In this document: one piece after another, positions 45,735 to 54,759 of the stretch | Layout of the letters: each line of letters starts with the position of its first letter | How positions within the stretch are numbered: position 1 is the first letter of the stretch | NCBI RefSeq assembly: GCF_900207575.1 | Contig: NZ_OAOQ01000009.1 | Span: 57,558 to 121,557 of the forward strand | Direction of reading: 5' to 3' | Origin: Cereibacter ovatus | GTDB taxonomy: Bacteria > Pseudomonadota > Alphaproteobacteria > Rhodobacterales > Rhodobacteraceae | DNA: 64,000 nt | Notes under the pieces: model-generated | Seen by the model: the letters and a program-made list of their open reading frames with translations, nothing else | Told to the model about the DNA's origin: nothing | Databases searched by the model: none | Made by a program: the position numbers and the translations under genes

Positions 45735-47939
45735 ATGATGATTGCGCGCAAGACGTCCTCTTTTTCGGCGCAGATCGTTCTGACGATCCTGATCTCGACT
45801 TTTGTCATGGCGGGGATCGTGGCGGTTGTCGGCTATGCCGCGATCGAGGAAGTCGATTCCGATGCCGTCCAGCGCGAGATCGGATTTGCCACCCACGGGC
45901 TTGAAGCGGAAATCGCCCGCCTGACGGAAGAGCAGAAGGTTTCGACCCTTTGGGACGAAGCGGTGATCGAGGTGCGCGCCGACAATCAGGACTGGATGGA
46001 GCGTAACCTTGGGGTCTGGATGCAGACCTATTACGGCCATGACGCGGTCTATGTCGTGCGCCCCGACGATACGTTGCTTTATGCCGCGCTGGACGAAAAG
46101 ACCGTTCGGCTTCGGCCGGGGACGCGGCTGCCCGCGCCGCTGGCGGCGCTGGTGCAAACCTTGCGCGACCGGATGGCGGCCGCCAATCCCGATCCGGCGG
46201 ATTCGACCGCCGCCATTGCCGACCTTGACGTGGTCGAGACCATACCTCTGGACGGTGGCGTGTCGGTGGTCTCGGTCGCGCCGATCGTGCCGACGACCAC
46301 GCGGCTGCCGCAACCGCCGGGAACCGAGTTCATCCACATCTCGCTTCAGAATGTTGATACCGCGATGGCGATCCGGATCGCCGAGCCGCATGGCCTGCGC
46401 CGCGCCAGCTTCCGCACCACGCCGCCTGCGGGCGGGCATGAGATCGGCGTGCCGATCCGTGACAGCGCCGGAAAGCAGCTTGCCTGGCTGACATGGACCG
46501 CCGATCGCCCGGGCCTGCGACTGATGCACGAGATGATCCCGGCCCTGGCGCTGGCGGCGCTGTTCGGGCTGGGCCTGCTGGTCTGGCTGTTGCGCCGGCT
46601 TTGGGTTTCGTCGCAACAGTTGCATCGCAGCGAGGCCGAGGCGCGGTTTCTGGCCAATCACGACCTGTTGGCCGGTCTGCCGAACCGGATGCATTTCGAG
46701 GAAAACCTTGCCCATGCCCTGGCCTCGGAACGGCAAGGCGGGCCGTCGGTCACGCTTCTCAGCATCGATCTGGACCGTTTCAAGCCGGTAAACGACACGC
46801 TGGGCCATGCGGCGGGGGACGAGCTGATCCGGCAGGTTGCGGCACGCCTTAGCGCGCAGATCCGGTCAACCGATACGGTGGCGCGGCTGGGCGGCGACGA
46901 ATTCGGGGTGATCCTGCTGGGCATGGCCGGCGAGGAGACGCTGACGGCGTTCTGCGCCGGGCTTCTGCATGTGTTGTCGAAACCCTACGATCTGGCGGCG
47001 GGGCAGGCCCATGTCGGCGCCAGCATCGGCGTGGCCATTGCCGCGCAGATCCGTGGCGGGATGGAGACGGTGATGCGCTGCGCGGATGCGGCGCTGTATC
47101 GGGCCAAGAACGACGGCCGCGGCCGCTTCCGGCTGTTCACAGAAGAAATGGACGACGTGCTTCGCCAGCGCCACGAGATCGAACGCGATCTGCGGGCGGC
47201 CTTGCGCGCTGACGACCAACTCGAAGTCGTGTTCCAGCCGATCTATGATGCCTCGGGTGCGCTGGTGGGGGCCGAGGCGCTGACCCGCTGGCCCCGCGCG
47301 CCGCATGGGGCGGTGTCGCCCGATGTGTTCATCGGCGTGGCCGAGGAATGCGGCCTGATCCATGCGCTGGGGGCCTGGGTGTTGGAAACCGCCTGCCGCG
47401 CGGCGGTTCGGACGGGGTTGCCGAAGCTTGCGGTCAATGTTTCGCCGATCCAGTTGCGTGGCGAAGGCTTTGCCGCCGAGGTGCTGCGCATCCTGTCCGA
47501 TACCGGCCTTGCGCCGCAGCGGCTTGAACTGGAACTGACCGAACATTTCCACCTTGATCCCGGTCAGAACACCAGGCGCAACCTGCACGATCTGCGGATG
47601 GCCGGCATCTCCATCGCGCTGGACGATTTCGCCACCGGCCAGTCGCTGCTGCAATATGTCCGCGACTACGAGATCGACATGATCAAGATCGACCGCTCGT
47701 TCGTGGGCCGGCTGGGGCAGGGCGACGGCACCGACGAGGTGGTGCGCGCGATGCTGGATCTGGGCCGGGCGATGGGGCTTGAGGTGACCGCCGAGGGCGT
47801 CGAGACCGCGCATCAGCGCGAGATCCTGTTGTCGATGGGGTGCCGGATCTTTCAGGGCTTCCTGCTGGGGCGGCCGATGGACGGCAACCGGCTGGCCTCG
47901 CTGACCGACGACAGGTCGGGACAGCCGCTGACGGCCTGA
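45735..47939 (+). CDS. CHASE4-GGDEF-EAL c-di-GMP signalling protein
   Basis: A 734-residue membrane protein. Two transmembrane segments (about 15-38 and 275-298) flank a periplasmic CHASE4 sensor domain. The cytoplasmic GGDEF (386-390, intact motif) and EAL (514-516, intact, with DDFATGQSLL, KIDRSF and AEGVET) domains follow. The protein could both make and degrade c-di-GMP. In the EAL domain the loop-6 stretch DFGTGYSSL is changed to DFATGQSLL. The start at ATG 45735 is chosen because the signal segment begins there. It is a single-gene unit. Confidence 0.93.
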   Translation: MMIARKTSSFSAQIVLTILISTFVMAGIVAVVGYAAIEEVDSDAVQREIGFATHGLEAEIARLTEEQKVSTLWDEAVIEVRADNQDWMERNLGVWMQTYYGHDAVYVVRPDDTLLYAALDEKTVRLRPGTRLPAPLAALVQTLRDRMAAANPDPADSTAAIADLDVVETIPLDGGVSVVSVAPIVPTTTRLPQPPGTEFIHISLQNVDTAMAIRIAEPHGLRRASFRTTPPAGGHEIGVPIRDSAGKQLAWLTWTADRPGLRLMHEMIPALALAALFGLGLLVWLLRRLWVSSQQLHRSEAEARFLANHDLLAGLPNRMHFEENLAHALASERQGGPSVTLLSIDLDRFKPVNDTLGHAAGDELIRQVAARLSAQIRSTDTVARLGGDEFGVILLGMAGEETLTAFCAGLLHVLSKPYDLAAGQAHVGASIGVAIAAQIRGGMETVMRCADAALYRAKNDGRGRFRLFTEEMDDVLRQRHEIERDLRAALRADDQLEVVFQPIYDASGALVGAEALTRWPRAPHGAVSPDVFIGVAEECGLIHALGAWVLETACRAAVRTGLPKLAVNVSPIQLRGEGFAAEVLRILSDTGLAPQRLELELTEHFHLDPGQNTRRNLHDLRMAGISIALDDFATGQSLLQYVRDYEIDMIKIDRSFVGRLGQGDGTDEVVRAMLDLGRAMGLEVTAEGVETAHQREILLSMGCRIFQGFLLGRPMDGNRLASLTDDRSGQPLTA

Positions 47940-48010
47940 CCGGCCGGCGGCTGTCCCGCCCGTCACGCGCTGGCGCCATGCAAAACCATCTGGCCAACGG
48001 CCGCGCCGCT

Positions 48011-48676
48011 TCAGCCGCGCGCCTGTGCTTGTGCCAGGGCCAGGGCCTGTGCCAGCCGGGCCGAGGCCGCCACGCCGTCGATCAGAACCAGCCCTGACGC
48101 CCCTTGCAGCCGCGGCAGCAGCGGCGCCATTCCGGCGCACCCAAGAACGGCCGCGGTCACGCCGTCGGCGCGCTCGGCCAGGGTCAGCTCGTCTGCAAGG
48201 CGCGCCATCGCGGCGGGGCCTGCGGCCTCGACCTCCAGCACCGGAAGGCCGCTGGGGCGGACACGGCCGCACTGGCCGGCAAAGCCATAGCGCGTGATGT
48301 TGGCCTCGATCACCGGAACCGAAACCGGCAGCGTGGTCACGACCGAAAAGCGATGGCCCATCAGCGCCGCCCAGTGAAAGGCGGCCTGCCCGATGCCCAG
48401 AACCGGGCAATGCGCGGCGGCCCGCACCTCGGCCAGGCCGGTATCGTCGAAACAGGCGATCACGATGGCATCCGCCCCCGCGTCGCGTGCCGCGGGCAGC
48501 AGCGACAGGATGCCGCCCACCGCCTGCGCCCCGTCCTGCGGGCCCTGGATCGCGGGCGGGCCATCGTGGTTGGTCCAGCCCAGGATCTCGGCCCCCGGTG
48601 TCGCGTCACGGGCGACCTGGGCCACCGCGTCGGTCATCGCCGCGGTCGAGTTCGGGTTGATATACAGCAGCCGCAC
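48011..48676 (-). CDS. Asp/Glu/hydantoin racemase family protein
   Basis: A 221-residue cofactor-independent racemase. Both catalytic cysteines are present, C75 in IACFDDTG and C180 in LGCAGM, and the N-terminus LLYINPNST is typical of the hydantoin racemase branch. The start is GTG at 48676, two bases after the permease stop. It is the last gene of a polyamine-type ABC operon. It probably inverts the transported amino acid or hydantoin, which would narrow the ligand of that transporter. Confidence 0.88.
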   Translation of the reverse strand: MRLLYINPNSTAAMTDAVAQVARDATPGAEILGWTNHDGPPAIQGPQDGAQAVGGILSLLPAARDAGADAIVIACFDDTGLAEVRAAAHCPVLGIGQAAFHWAALMGHRFSVVTTLPVSVPVIEANITRYGFAGQCGRVRPSGLPVLEVEAAGPAAMARLADELTLAERADGVTAAVLGCAGMAPLLPRLQGASGLVLIDGVAASARLAQALALAQAQARG

Positions 48677-48678
48677 CC

Positions 48679-49515
48679 TCAGACCCCCTTGCCCGCATCC
48701 GATCCGGCGCTGGCGCGGCGCCGGCCCATGGCCCACACCGTCAGCAGGAACACCGCGATCACCAGCAGCGAAAACACCGTGGTCAGCGTGCCCAGCGCGA
48801 AGATCACCGGTGTCGTGACATTGGTGGTCATGCCGTAGATTTCCAGCGGCAGGGTGTTGTGGCTGCCCGAGGTCAGCAGTGTGCGGGCGAATTCGTCATA
48901 GGACAGCGTGAAGCCGAACAGCGCCACCCCGATCAGCGAGGGCGCGATGATCGGCAGCACGACATGGCGCACCGTCTGCCAGGCGCTGGCGCCCTGATCG
49001 CGGGCGGCTTCCTCGTAGGCGGGGTCAAAGCGGTTGAACACCGCGAACATGATCAGCAGACCAAAGGGCAGCGTCCATGTCAGCTGTGCGCCGAACCCAG
49101 AGCTGGCCCAGTGGATCGGTAGACCGGCCTGCGAAAAGATCAGCCCCACCCCCAGCGAGACCAGTATGGACGGGATCACAAGGCTGGCCACCACCAGTTG
49201 GAACAGCAGTTTGGACCCCGCAAACCGTTTGCGGAACGCCAGCCCCCCCATGACCGAGACGACCACCGTCGTCGCCATCACCATCAGCCCCAGCACGGCC
49301 GAGCGTCCGAAGGCGCCCCAGATGTCACCCACCGCCTGCTGTTTGAACAGGTCGCGGAACCAGTGCAGCGAGGTGCCGCGCATCGGGAAGGTCAGCCCGC
49401 CGGTCGGGCCCTGAAAGCTGAGGATCGCGATGGTGATCGTGGGTCCGTAAAGAAACAGCAGGAACAGGCCGAAGATCGCGGCCAGGATGTAGAAGGAACG
49501 CGGGCGCGGCTCCAT
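48679..49515 (-). CDS. ABC transporter permease (PotC-like)
   Basis: A 278-residue permease with six predicted membrane segments and the EAA loop EEAARDQGASAWQTVRHVVLPIIAPSL that docks the ATPase. It resembles PotC of polyamine importers. It follows the PotB-like gene by three bases and acts with the genes at 49519, 50537 and 51828. Confidence 0.92.
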   Translation of the reverse strand: MEPRPRSFYILAAIFGLFLLFLYGPTITIAILSFQGPTGGLTFPMRGTSLHWFRDLFKQQAVGDIWGAFGRSAVLGLMVMATTVVVSVMGGLAFRKRFAGSKLLFQLVVASLVIPSILVSLGVGLIFSQAGLPIHWASSGFGAQLTWTLPFGLLIMFAVFNRFDPAYEEAARDQGASAWQTVRHVVLPIIAPSLIGVALFGFTLSYDEFARTLLTSGSHNTLPLEIYGMTTNVTTPVIFALGTLTTVFSLLVIAVFLLTVWAMGRRRASAGSDAGKGV

Positions 49516-49518
49516 CGA

Positions 49519-50385
49519 TCAAAGCTCCTTGCGGATGTCGACAAGGCGCAGCATCAGCCCGATGGTGATGAGCACGGTTGCCAGAAGCACCACGGCCGTG
49601 GCCGCGGCAGAAGGGTATTGCAGCAACGCTATGTCATTCGAGATCAGCCGGCCGACATTGGCCGCCTGCGACCCCGACATGAAGCGCACGGTGATGAAAT
49701 CCCCCATCACCAGCGTGATGACGAAGATCGAGCCGATCATGATGCCGGGCTTGGTCAGCGGCAGGATCACGCTCACCAGCGTCTGAAAACCGCTGGCGCC
49801 GGCGTCGTTGGCCGCTTCCAGCAGGCTGCGGTCGATCCGCATCATCGTGTTGAAGATCGGCACCACCATGAACAGCGTGTACAGGTGGACAAAGGCCAGG
49901 ATCACCGAAAAGTCGGAAAACAGCAGCCATTCCACCGGCTCGTCGATCACCCCCCACGAGATCAGGGTGGAATTGGCGATGCCGTTGCGCCCCAGAAACG
50001 GGATCCACGAGATCATCCGGATGATGTTCGACGTCCAGAACGGGATGGTGCACAACAAAAACAGCGCCGTCTGCCAAGTCTGGCTGCGGACATGAAAGGC
50101 CAGGAAATAGGCCACGGCAAAGCCCAGCACCAGCGTCACCGCCCAGGTGATCGCGGCATATTTGAACGTGTTCAGGAACACGCTGTAGGTGACGGGCGAG
50201 CCGAACAGGAAGTCGTAATTCTCGAAGCTGAAGGCCGGCACGATCGAAAATTCCGTGGCGGTCCAGAAGCTGACGACCACGATCATCAGGATCGGCAGCA
50301 CAAGAAACGCCGCCAGCACCAGCGCCAGCGGCGAGGCCAGCAGCCATCCGGTCAGGTTTGGCGAGGTGAAAAGCCGGTTCATCAT
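49519..50385 (-). CDS. ABC transporter permease (PotB-like)
   Basis: A 288-residue permease with six membrane segments and the EAA loop LEAANDAGASGFQTLVSVILPLTKPGI. It resembles PotB. Tandem ATGs at 50385 and 50382 follow GGAGGC; 50382 gives the better spacing. It is separated from the binding-protein gene by about 150 bases. Confidence 0.92.
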   Translation of the reverse strand: MMNRLFTSPNLTGWLLASPLALVLAAFLVLPILMIVVVSFWTATEFSIVPAFSFENYDFLFGSPVTYSVFLNTFKYAAITWAVTLVLGFAVAYFLAFHVRSQTWQTALFLLCTIPFWTSNIIRMISWIPFLGRNGIANSTLISWGVIDEPVEWLLFSDFSVILAFVHLYTLFMVVPIFNTMMRIDRSLLEAANDAGASGFQTLVSVILPLTKPGIMIGSIFVITLVMGDFITVRFMSGSQAANVGRLISNDIALLQYPSAAATAVVLLATVLITIGLMLRLVDIRKEL

Positions 50386-50536
50386 GCCTCCGATGGGGTG
50401 GGCGCCTGTGGGGAACAGGGGCCTTCGGGCGTGGTCGGGCGATGGCGCGGGGCGGAGATAAGCCGCACCGCGCCCGCCTTTGCCGCGCAACGAAGGCCGG
50501 GCGGCTGGCGGGCCGCCCGGCCATGTCCGCCGCGGA

Positions 50537-51802
50537 TCAGGCCGCGATGAACTCGTTCCATTTGCGGACCATGTACTGGTTCTCGTCCATGACCGAGTTC
50601 CAGCAGGCGACCGCGCCCATCCGGTCGTTGAACGAGCCGCCGTCGCGCACGTCGCCCGCACCGGCCAGCTTTTCGCCATATGGATTGGTGATGTCGCCCG
50701 CGGCGGGTTTACCCTCGAACCAGTAGCCCCATTCGGCGGCTGACATGAACGCTTTTGACGTTTCCGGCACCGCCGAATAATAGCCCTGCCGCATCAGGAA
50801 GCCGCCGACCCAGCCCGAGAGATACCAGTTGATGTATTCATAGGCCGCATCCAGCGCGAGGCCCGACAGGTTCTTCGACAGCCCGATCCCGCCGCCCCAC
50901 GACCGATAGCCTTCCTTCAGCGGCTGGTAGACACAGGGGATGCCGCGCGATTTCACCGCGGTGATCGCGGGTGACCACATCGACTGGATGACGACCTCTC
51001 CCGAGGCCATCAGGTTCACGCTTTCGTCGAAGGTCTTCCAGAAGGCGCGGAACTGGCCGGCTTTCTTGGCCTCGGTGAAGATCGCCATGGTGCGGTCGAT
51101 CTCGTCGCGGGTCATGTTGCCCTTGTCGCCATAGGCGATCTCGCCCATTGCCTCGCAGACCATCGCGGCATCCATGATGCCGATCGACGAGATGTCGAGG
51201 ATCGAGGCCTTGCCCTTGAACTCGGGGTTCAGAAGCTCGGTCCAGCTTTCGATCGGGCGGCCGATCAGATCGGGGCGGATGCCCAGCGTGTCGGCGTTGT
51301 AGATCGTCGGGATCAGCGTCATCCAGCCCGATTCTTCGGCCACGAAATCGGTGCCGCCGGGACCAGAGGTGAAGCCCACCGTATGCGGCGCGGTGCCTTG
51401 GGCGATGGTGCTTTCGGGCGTCAGCTTGCCCGAGCGGAAGATCCCCACGATCTTGTCGTAGTTCGTGATCTTCGAGGTATCCATCGCCTGAAGGTTGCCG
51501 GTCGGCCAGACCTTCTTGCAGATCCAGTATTCGATGTCGGCAATGTCGAAGCTGTCGGGCTGGGTTGCCGCGCGCTGGGTCACGGCGTCGCTGTCCAGCG
51601 CGGTCATCGACAGGGTGAAGCCCAGATCCTCTTTCACCTTCTGCGCCACTTCGTTCAGGTTCGACACCCCGGTGCCGAACTGGCGCAGGGTGATGTCCTT
51701 GATCTCCTGCGCCCAGATCATGGGGGCCGGGAATGCCGCCGCCATCGCAGAGGCGGCGGCGCCCTTCAGCAGGGTGCGACGGCTGTAGTGGTTCTTTTTC
51801 AT
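50537..51802 (-). CDS. ABC transporter solute-binding protein (polyamine-type, Tat leader)
   Basis: A 421-residue periplasmic binding protein. It starts with a twin-arginine leader (SRRTLLKGAAASAMAAA), likely cleaved after PAPMIWAQ. The protein fits the family 1 solute-binding group with conserved late stretches GEVVIQSMWSPAITAVKSRG and AYEYINWYLSGWVGGFLMRQGYYS. ATG 51802 was chosen because the Tat leader starts there and AGGGAAA lies upstream. It acts with the PotB-, PotC- and PotA-like genes. Confidence 0.92.
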   Translation of the reverse strand: MKKNHYSRRTLLKGAAASAMAAAFPAPMIWAQEIKDITLRQFGTGVSNLNEVAQKVKEDLGFTLSMTALDSDAVTQRAATQPDSFDIADIEYWICKKVWPTGNLQAMDTSKITNYDKIVGIFRSGKLTPESTIAQGTAPHTVGFTSGPGGTDFVAEESGWMTLIPTIYNADTLGIRPDLIGRPIESWTELLNPEFKGKASILDISSIGIMDAAMVCEAMGEIAYGDKGNMTRDEIDRTMAIFTEAKKAGQFRAFWKTFDESVNLMASGEVVIQSMWSPAITAVKSRGIPCVYQPLKEGYRSWGGGIGLSKNLSGLALDAAYEYINWYLSGWVGGFLMRQGYYSAVPETSKAFMSAAEWGYWFEGKPAAGDITNPYGEKLAGAGDVRDGGSFNDRMGAVACWNSVMDENQYMVRKWNEFIAA

Positions 51803-51827
51803 GGATTTTCCCTGTGTTGGACTTGGG

Positions 51828-52802
51828 TCATGCGTGAAGGCGGTGCAGCCGCCCTTCGTCCCAGCCAAGGCGCACCGCCTCGCCGGGGGTTATCGGATGC
51901 TCGAAAAAGGTCGCCTCGGGGATCAGGGCCACGATCTCCTGATCGCCCGCTGCCCGTGCCGTCAGGGCCACATGCGCGCCCTGATATTCCACCGCCTGCA
52001 CCACCGCCTCGTGGCCTGCGGGATCAAGGCGGATCTCGTCGCAGCGGATGGCGAAACGCCCCTGCGGCAGAGCAAGCACGTTGTGCCCGCCCATGAAGCG
52101 GGCGACGAATTCGGTTTCGGGTGCGTTGAACACCTGCCGCGCGGGGCCGGCCTGTTCGATCCTTGCGTTGTTCATCACCACGATCTCGTCGGCCAGCGCC
52201 AGCGCCTCGTCCTGCCCATGGGTCACATGGATGAACGAGATCCCCAGCTCGCGTTGCAGCCGCTTCAGTTCCGCCCGCATCCGGATGCGCAGGAACGGGT
52301 CCAGCGCCGACAGCGGTTCGTCCAGAAGCAGAACCTGCGGCCCGGTGATCAGCGCCCGCGCCAGCGCCACGCGCTGCTGCTGGCCGCCCGAAAGCTGGGC
52401 CGGCAGTCGGTCGGCATAGCGGCCCATGTCCACCAGTTCCAGCATGGCGGCCGCCTTGGCGCGGCGTTCCTGCGCGGCGATCCCCTTCATCTTCAGGCTG
52501 AAGGCCACGTTGTCGGTCACGCTCAGATGCGGAAACAGGGCGTAGTTCTGAAACATCATCGCCGTGCCGCGCCGGGCGGGCGGCAGGCGACTGACATCCA
52601 TGCCCGACAGCAGGATCGAGCCTTCGCTGACCGTTTCGTGCCCTGCGATCATCCGCAGCGTCGAGGATTTGCCGCAGCCCGACGGCCCCAGCAGGCAGAC
52701 ATAGCTGCCGCCGACGAAAAGATGGCTGACATCCGCCACCGCCACGGCCGTGCCGTAGCGTTTGGTCACATGGACGAGTTCAAGATCGTGTCCGGTCCGC
52801 AT
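51828..52802 (-). CDS. ABC transporter ATP-binding protein (PotA-like)
   Basis: A 324-residue ATPase with Walker [11 protein letters not shown] (39-48), the signature [15 protein letters not shown], Walker [13 protein letters not shown] and a C-terminal TOBE-type regulatory domain (about 240-324). It powers the permeases at 48679-50385. It is the first gene of the operon; its leader region carries a GTATAC palindrome shared with the divergent GntR gene. Confidence 0.94.
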   Translation of the reverse strand: MRTGHDLELVHVTKRYGTAVAVADVSHLFVGGSYVCLLGPSGCGKSSTLRMIAGHETVSEGSILLSGMDVSRLPPARRGTAMMFQNYALFPHLSVTDNVAFSLKMKGIAAQERRAKAAAMLELVDMGRYADRLPAQLSGGQQQRVALARALITGPQVLLLDEPLSALDPFLRIRMRAELKRLQRELGISFIHVTHGQDEALALADEIVVMNNARIEQAGPARQVFNAPETEFVARFMGGHNVLALPQGRFAIRCDEIRLDPAGHEAVVQAVEYQGAHVALTARAAGDQEIVALIPEATFFEHPITPGEAVRLGWDEGRLHRLHA

Positions 52803-52940
52803 GGCACCCCCGCAGCTTCCCCTTCACGCTGGACCGTGCCGCGCCGCCGAGGCAAAGCTTTCATTCAGAGAAAAGCGCCGGATTCCTGCTTTGCCGCGAA
52901 AATGGGCGATCGCATCCGCTTCGGGATGCATGTGGATGCG

Positions 52941-52956
52941 GGATCGTATACAATCC
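52941..52956. promoter_or_regulatory. GTATAC-centred palindrome, candidate GntR operator
   Basis: GGAT-CGTATACA-ATCC is a near-symmetric site around GTATAC, in the 221-base divergent gap between the ABC operon (start 52802) and the GntR gene (start 53024). FCD-type GntR regulators are known to bind GTATAC-containing sites, so this is a good candidate for joint control. Confidence 0.5.
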
Positions 52957-53023
52957 TGTCCGCAAAGTTTCGGCGCTTGCCCTTCTCGCGATTTGCGCCA
53001 AGCAATCGGGGCAGGAGGCGCGC

Positions 53024-53716
53024 ATGACAGACAGGCCACACCCGCTTGAAGGCAGCAGCGAGACGGTCGCCGACCGTCTGGCACTGGCGATCCATGAACA
53101 CCGCATCCCCCCCGGCGCCAAGCTGAACGAGGATGAGGTGGGCGAGATCTTCGGTGTCAGCCGCACGGTGGTTCGGACGGCGCTTCAGCACCTGGCCCAT
53201 GACCATCTGGTGACGCTGCGCCGCAACCGCGGCGCCTTCGTGGCCCAGCCCACCGTCCGCGAGGCGCGCGAAGTGTTCGAGGCCCGCGCCCTGTTGGAAC
53301 CCCGCACCGCGCGCTCGGCCGCCGATCGCGCCACGCCCGATGATCTGGCGCGGCTTGAAACCCATATCGCCGCCGAACATGCCGCGCTTGCCGCCGGCGA
53401 TCCGGGCCGCGCGCTGCGGCTGTCGGGGCTGTTCCATATCGAGATCGCCCGCATTGCCGATCAGACCACCATCGCCGGGTTCATCACCCAGCTTGTCGCC
53501 CGCTCGTCGCTCATTATCGCGCTTTACTGGCATCGGCGCAACGCACTGTGCGAAAGCCATGCTCACCATGCGCTGCTGAAGGCGCTGGCCGACCATGACG
53601 GCAAGCGGGCCGAGGATCTGATGAAGGGTCATCTGCTTGACCTTGTTTCGTCGCTTGATCTGCGCAACACCGAACCGCTTGCGCGTTCGTTGAAAGAGGC
53701 ATTGGCCCGCCCATGA
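53024..53716 (+). CDS. GntR family regulator (FadR-type, FCD domain)
   Basis: A 230-residue regulator with an N-terminal winged helix (about 10-75; LNEDEVGEIFGVSRTVVRTALQHLAHDHLVTLRRNRGAFVA) and a helical FCD effector domain (about 85-225) with the expected histidine and acidic metal-contact positions. It is divergent from the ABC-transporter/racemase operon and probably represses it. GGAGG precedes the ATG, and it is coupled to the GNAT gene by an ATGA overlap. Confidence 0.92.
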   Translation: MTDRPHPLEGSSETVADRLALAIHEHRIPPGAKLNEDEVGEIFGVSRTVVRTALQHLAHDHLVTLRRNRGAFVAQPTVREAREVFEARALLEPRTARSAADRATPDDLARLETHIAAEHAALAAGDPGRALRLSGLFHIEIARIADQTTIAGFITQLVARSSLIIALYWHRRNALCESHAHHALLKALADHDGKRAEDLMKGHLLDLVSSLDLRNTEPLARSLKEALARP

Positions 53717-54534
53717 CGATCCGCACCATGACCGAAGCCGATCTGGAACGTGTGCTTGACTGGGCCGCGGCCGAGGGCTGGAATCCGGGCCTTGACGACG
53801 CCCGGCCGTTCCTTGCCGCCGATCCGCAGGGCTTCTTTCTGGCCGAACGCGATGGTCGCCCGGTGGCGGCGATCTCGGTGGTCAACCACGATGCCACCAC
53901 GGCCTTTCTGGGGCTTTACCTTTGCCTGCCAGAGTGGCGGGGCAGGGGTATCGGTTACGCGCTTTGGTCCCATGCGCTGGCCCATGCCGGGGCGCGCACG
54001 GTGGGGTTGGACGGGGTGGCCGCGCAGCAGGCGAACTATGCCCGTTCGGGCTTTGCGCTGGCGGAGGCGACCTTGCGGCTTGAGGGGCCGATTGCGCCGA
54101 CCGAGCCGCTTCGGGCGGCGACGGCGGCTGATCTGCCGGCGATTCTGGCGCTGGACCGGGCGGCCAATGGCCATGACCGCGCCGGCTTCCTGTCGGAATG
54201 GACCCGCGCAACGGCCACGCGGCAAACGGTGGTTCTGGACAATGGCCGCGGCATCGACGGCTGGGCGACCGCGCGGCTGTGTCGTCAGGGCTGCAAGATC
54301 GGCCCGGTGATCGCACCCGACAGCCCCGGGGCGCTGCGCCTGATCGGCGCGGTTGCCGCTGCGGTTGGCTGTTTTCGCGGGATCGTCGATGTGCCCGACC
54401 GCAACGCGGCGTTGATCGCGGCGCTGGCGGATCATGGTTTTGCCGAAACCTTTCGCACCGCACGCATGTATCGCGGACCCGCCCCCGTCACGGGCCCCGG
54501 CCTTCAGGCGACGGCGACGCTGGAACTGGGCTGA
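53713..54534 (+). CDS. GNAT family N-acetyltransferase
   Basis: A 273-residue protein with an N-terminal GNAT domain (about 1-140) containing the acetyl-CoA loop LCLPEWRGRGIGYALW, and a second, GNAT-like half (about 130-270), as in YitH/DUF1248-type acetyltransferases. The acceptor is unknown. The start overlaps the gntR stop as ATGA, so it may modify a substrate of the same pathway. Confidence 0.85.
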   Translation: MTIRTMTEADLERVLDWAAAEGWNPGLDDARPFLAADPQGFFLAERDGRPVAAISVVNHDATTAFLGLYLCLPEWRGRGIGYALWSHALAHAGARTVGLDGVAAQQANYARSGFALAEATLRLEGPIAPTEPLRAATAADLPAILALDRAANGHDRAGFLSEWTRATATRQTVVLDNGRGIDGWATARLCRQGCKIGPVIAPDSPGALRLIGAVAAAVGCFRGIVDVPDRNAALIAALADHGFAETFRTARMYRGPAPVTGPGLQATATLELG

Positions 54535-54759
54535 GGGCCCCGCCGGGTTCGGTCTGAGTGTCGTCCGCATCGGGCCAGCGCACGGATGCGGTGTGTCTGC
54601 CGCATCTGTCCGGATGGATCATGGCATACGAACGAGACTTGATCCGCGAAAGAGTTTGGAAATCTTTCCGATGCGGGATCCCCGCAGGAAGGGCGAAGGA
54701 TTATTGGTTAAGCGCGACCCAGGCGGGGGCGCAGGTTCTTTGCAAAAGGTGCGCTGGCC

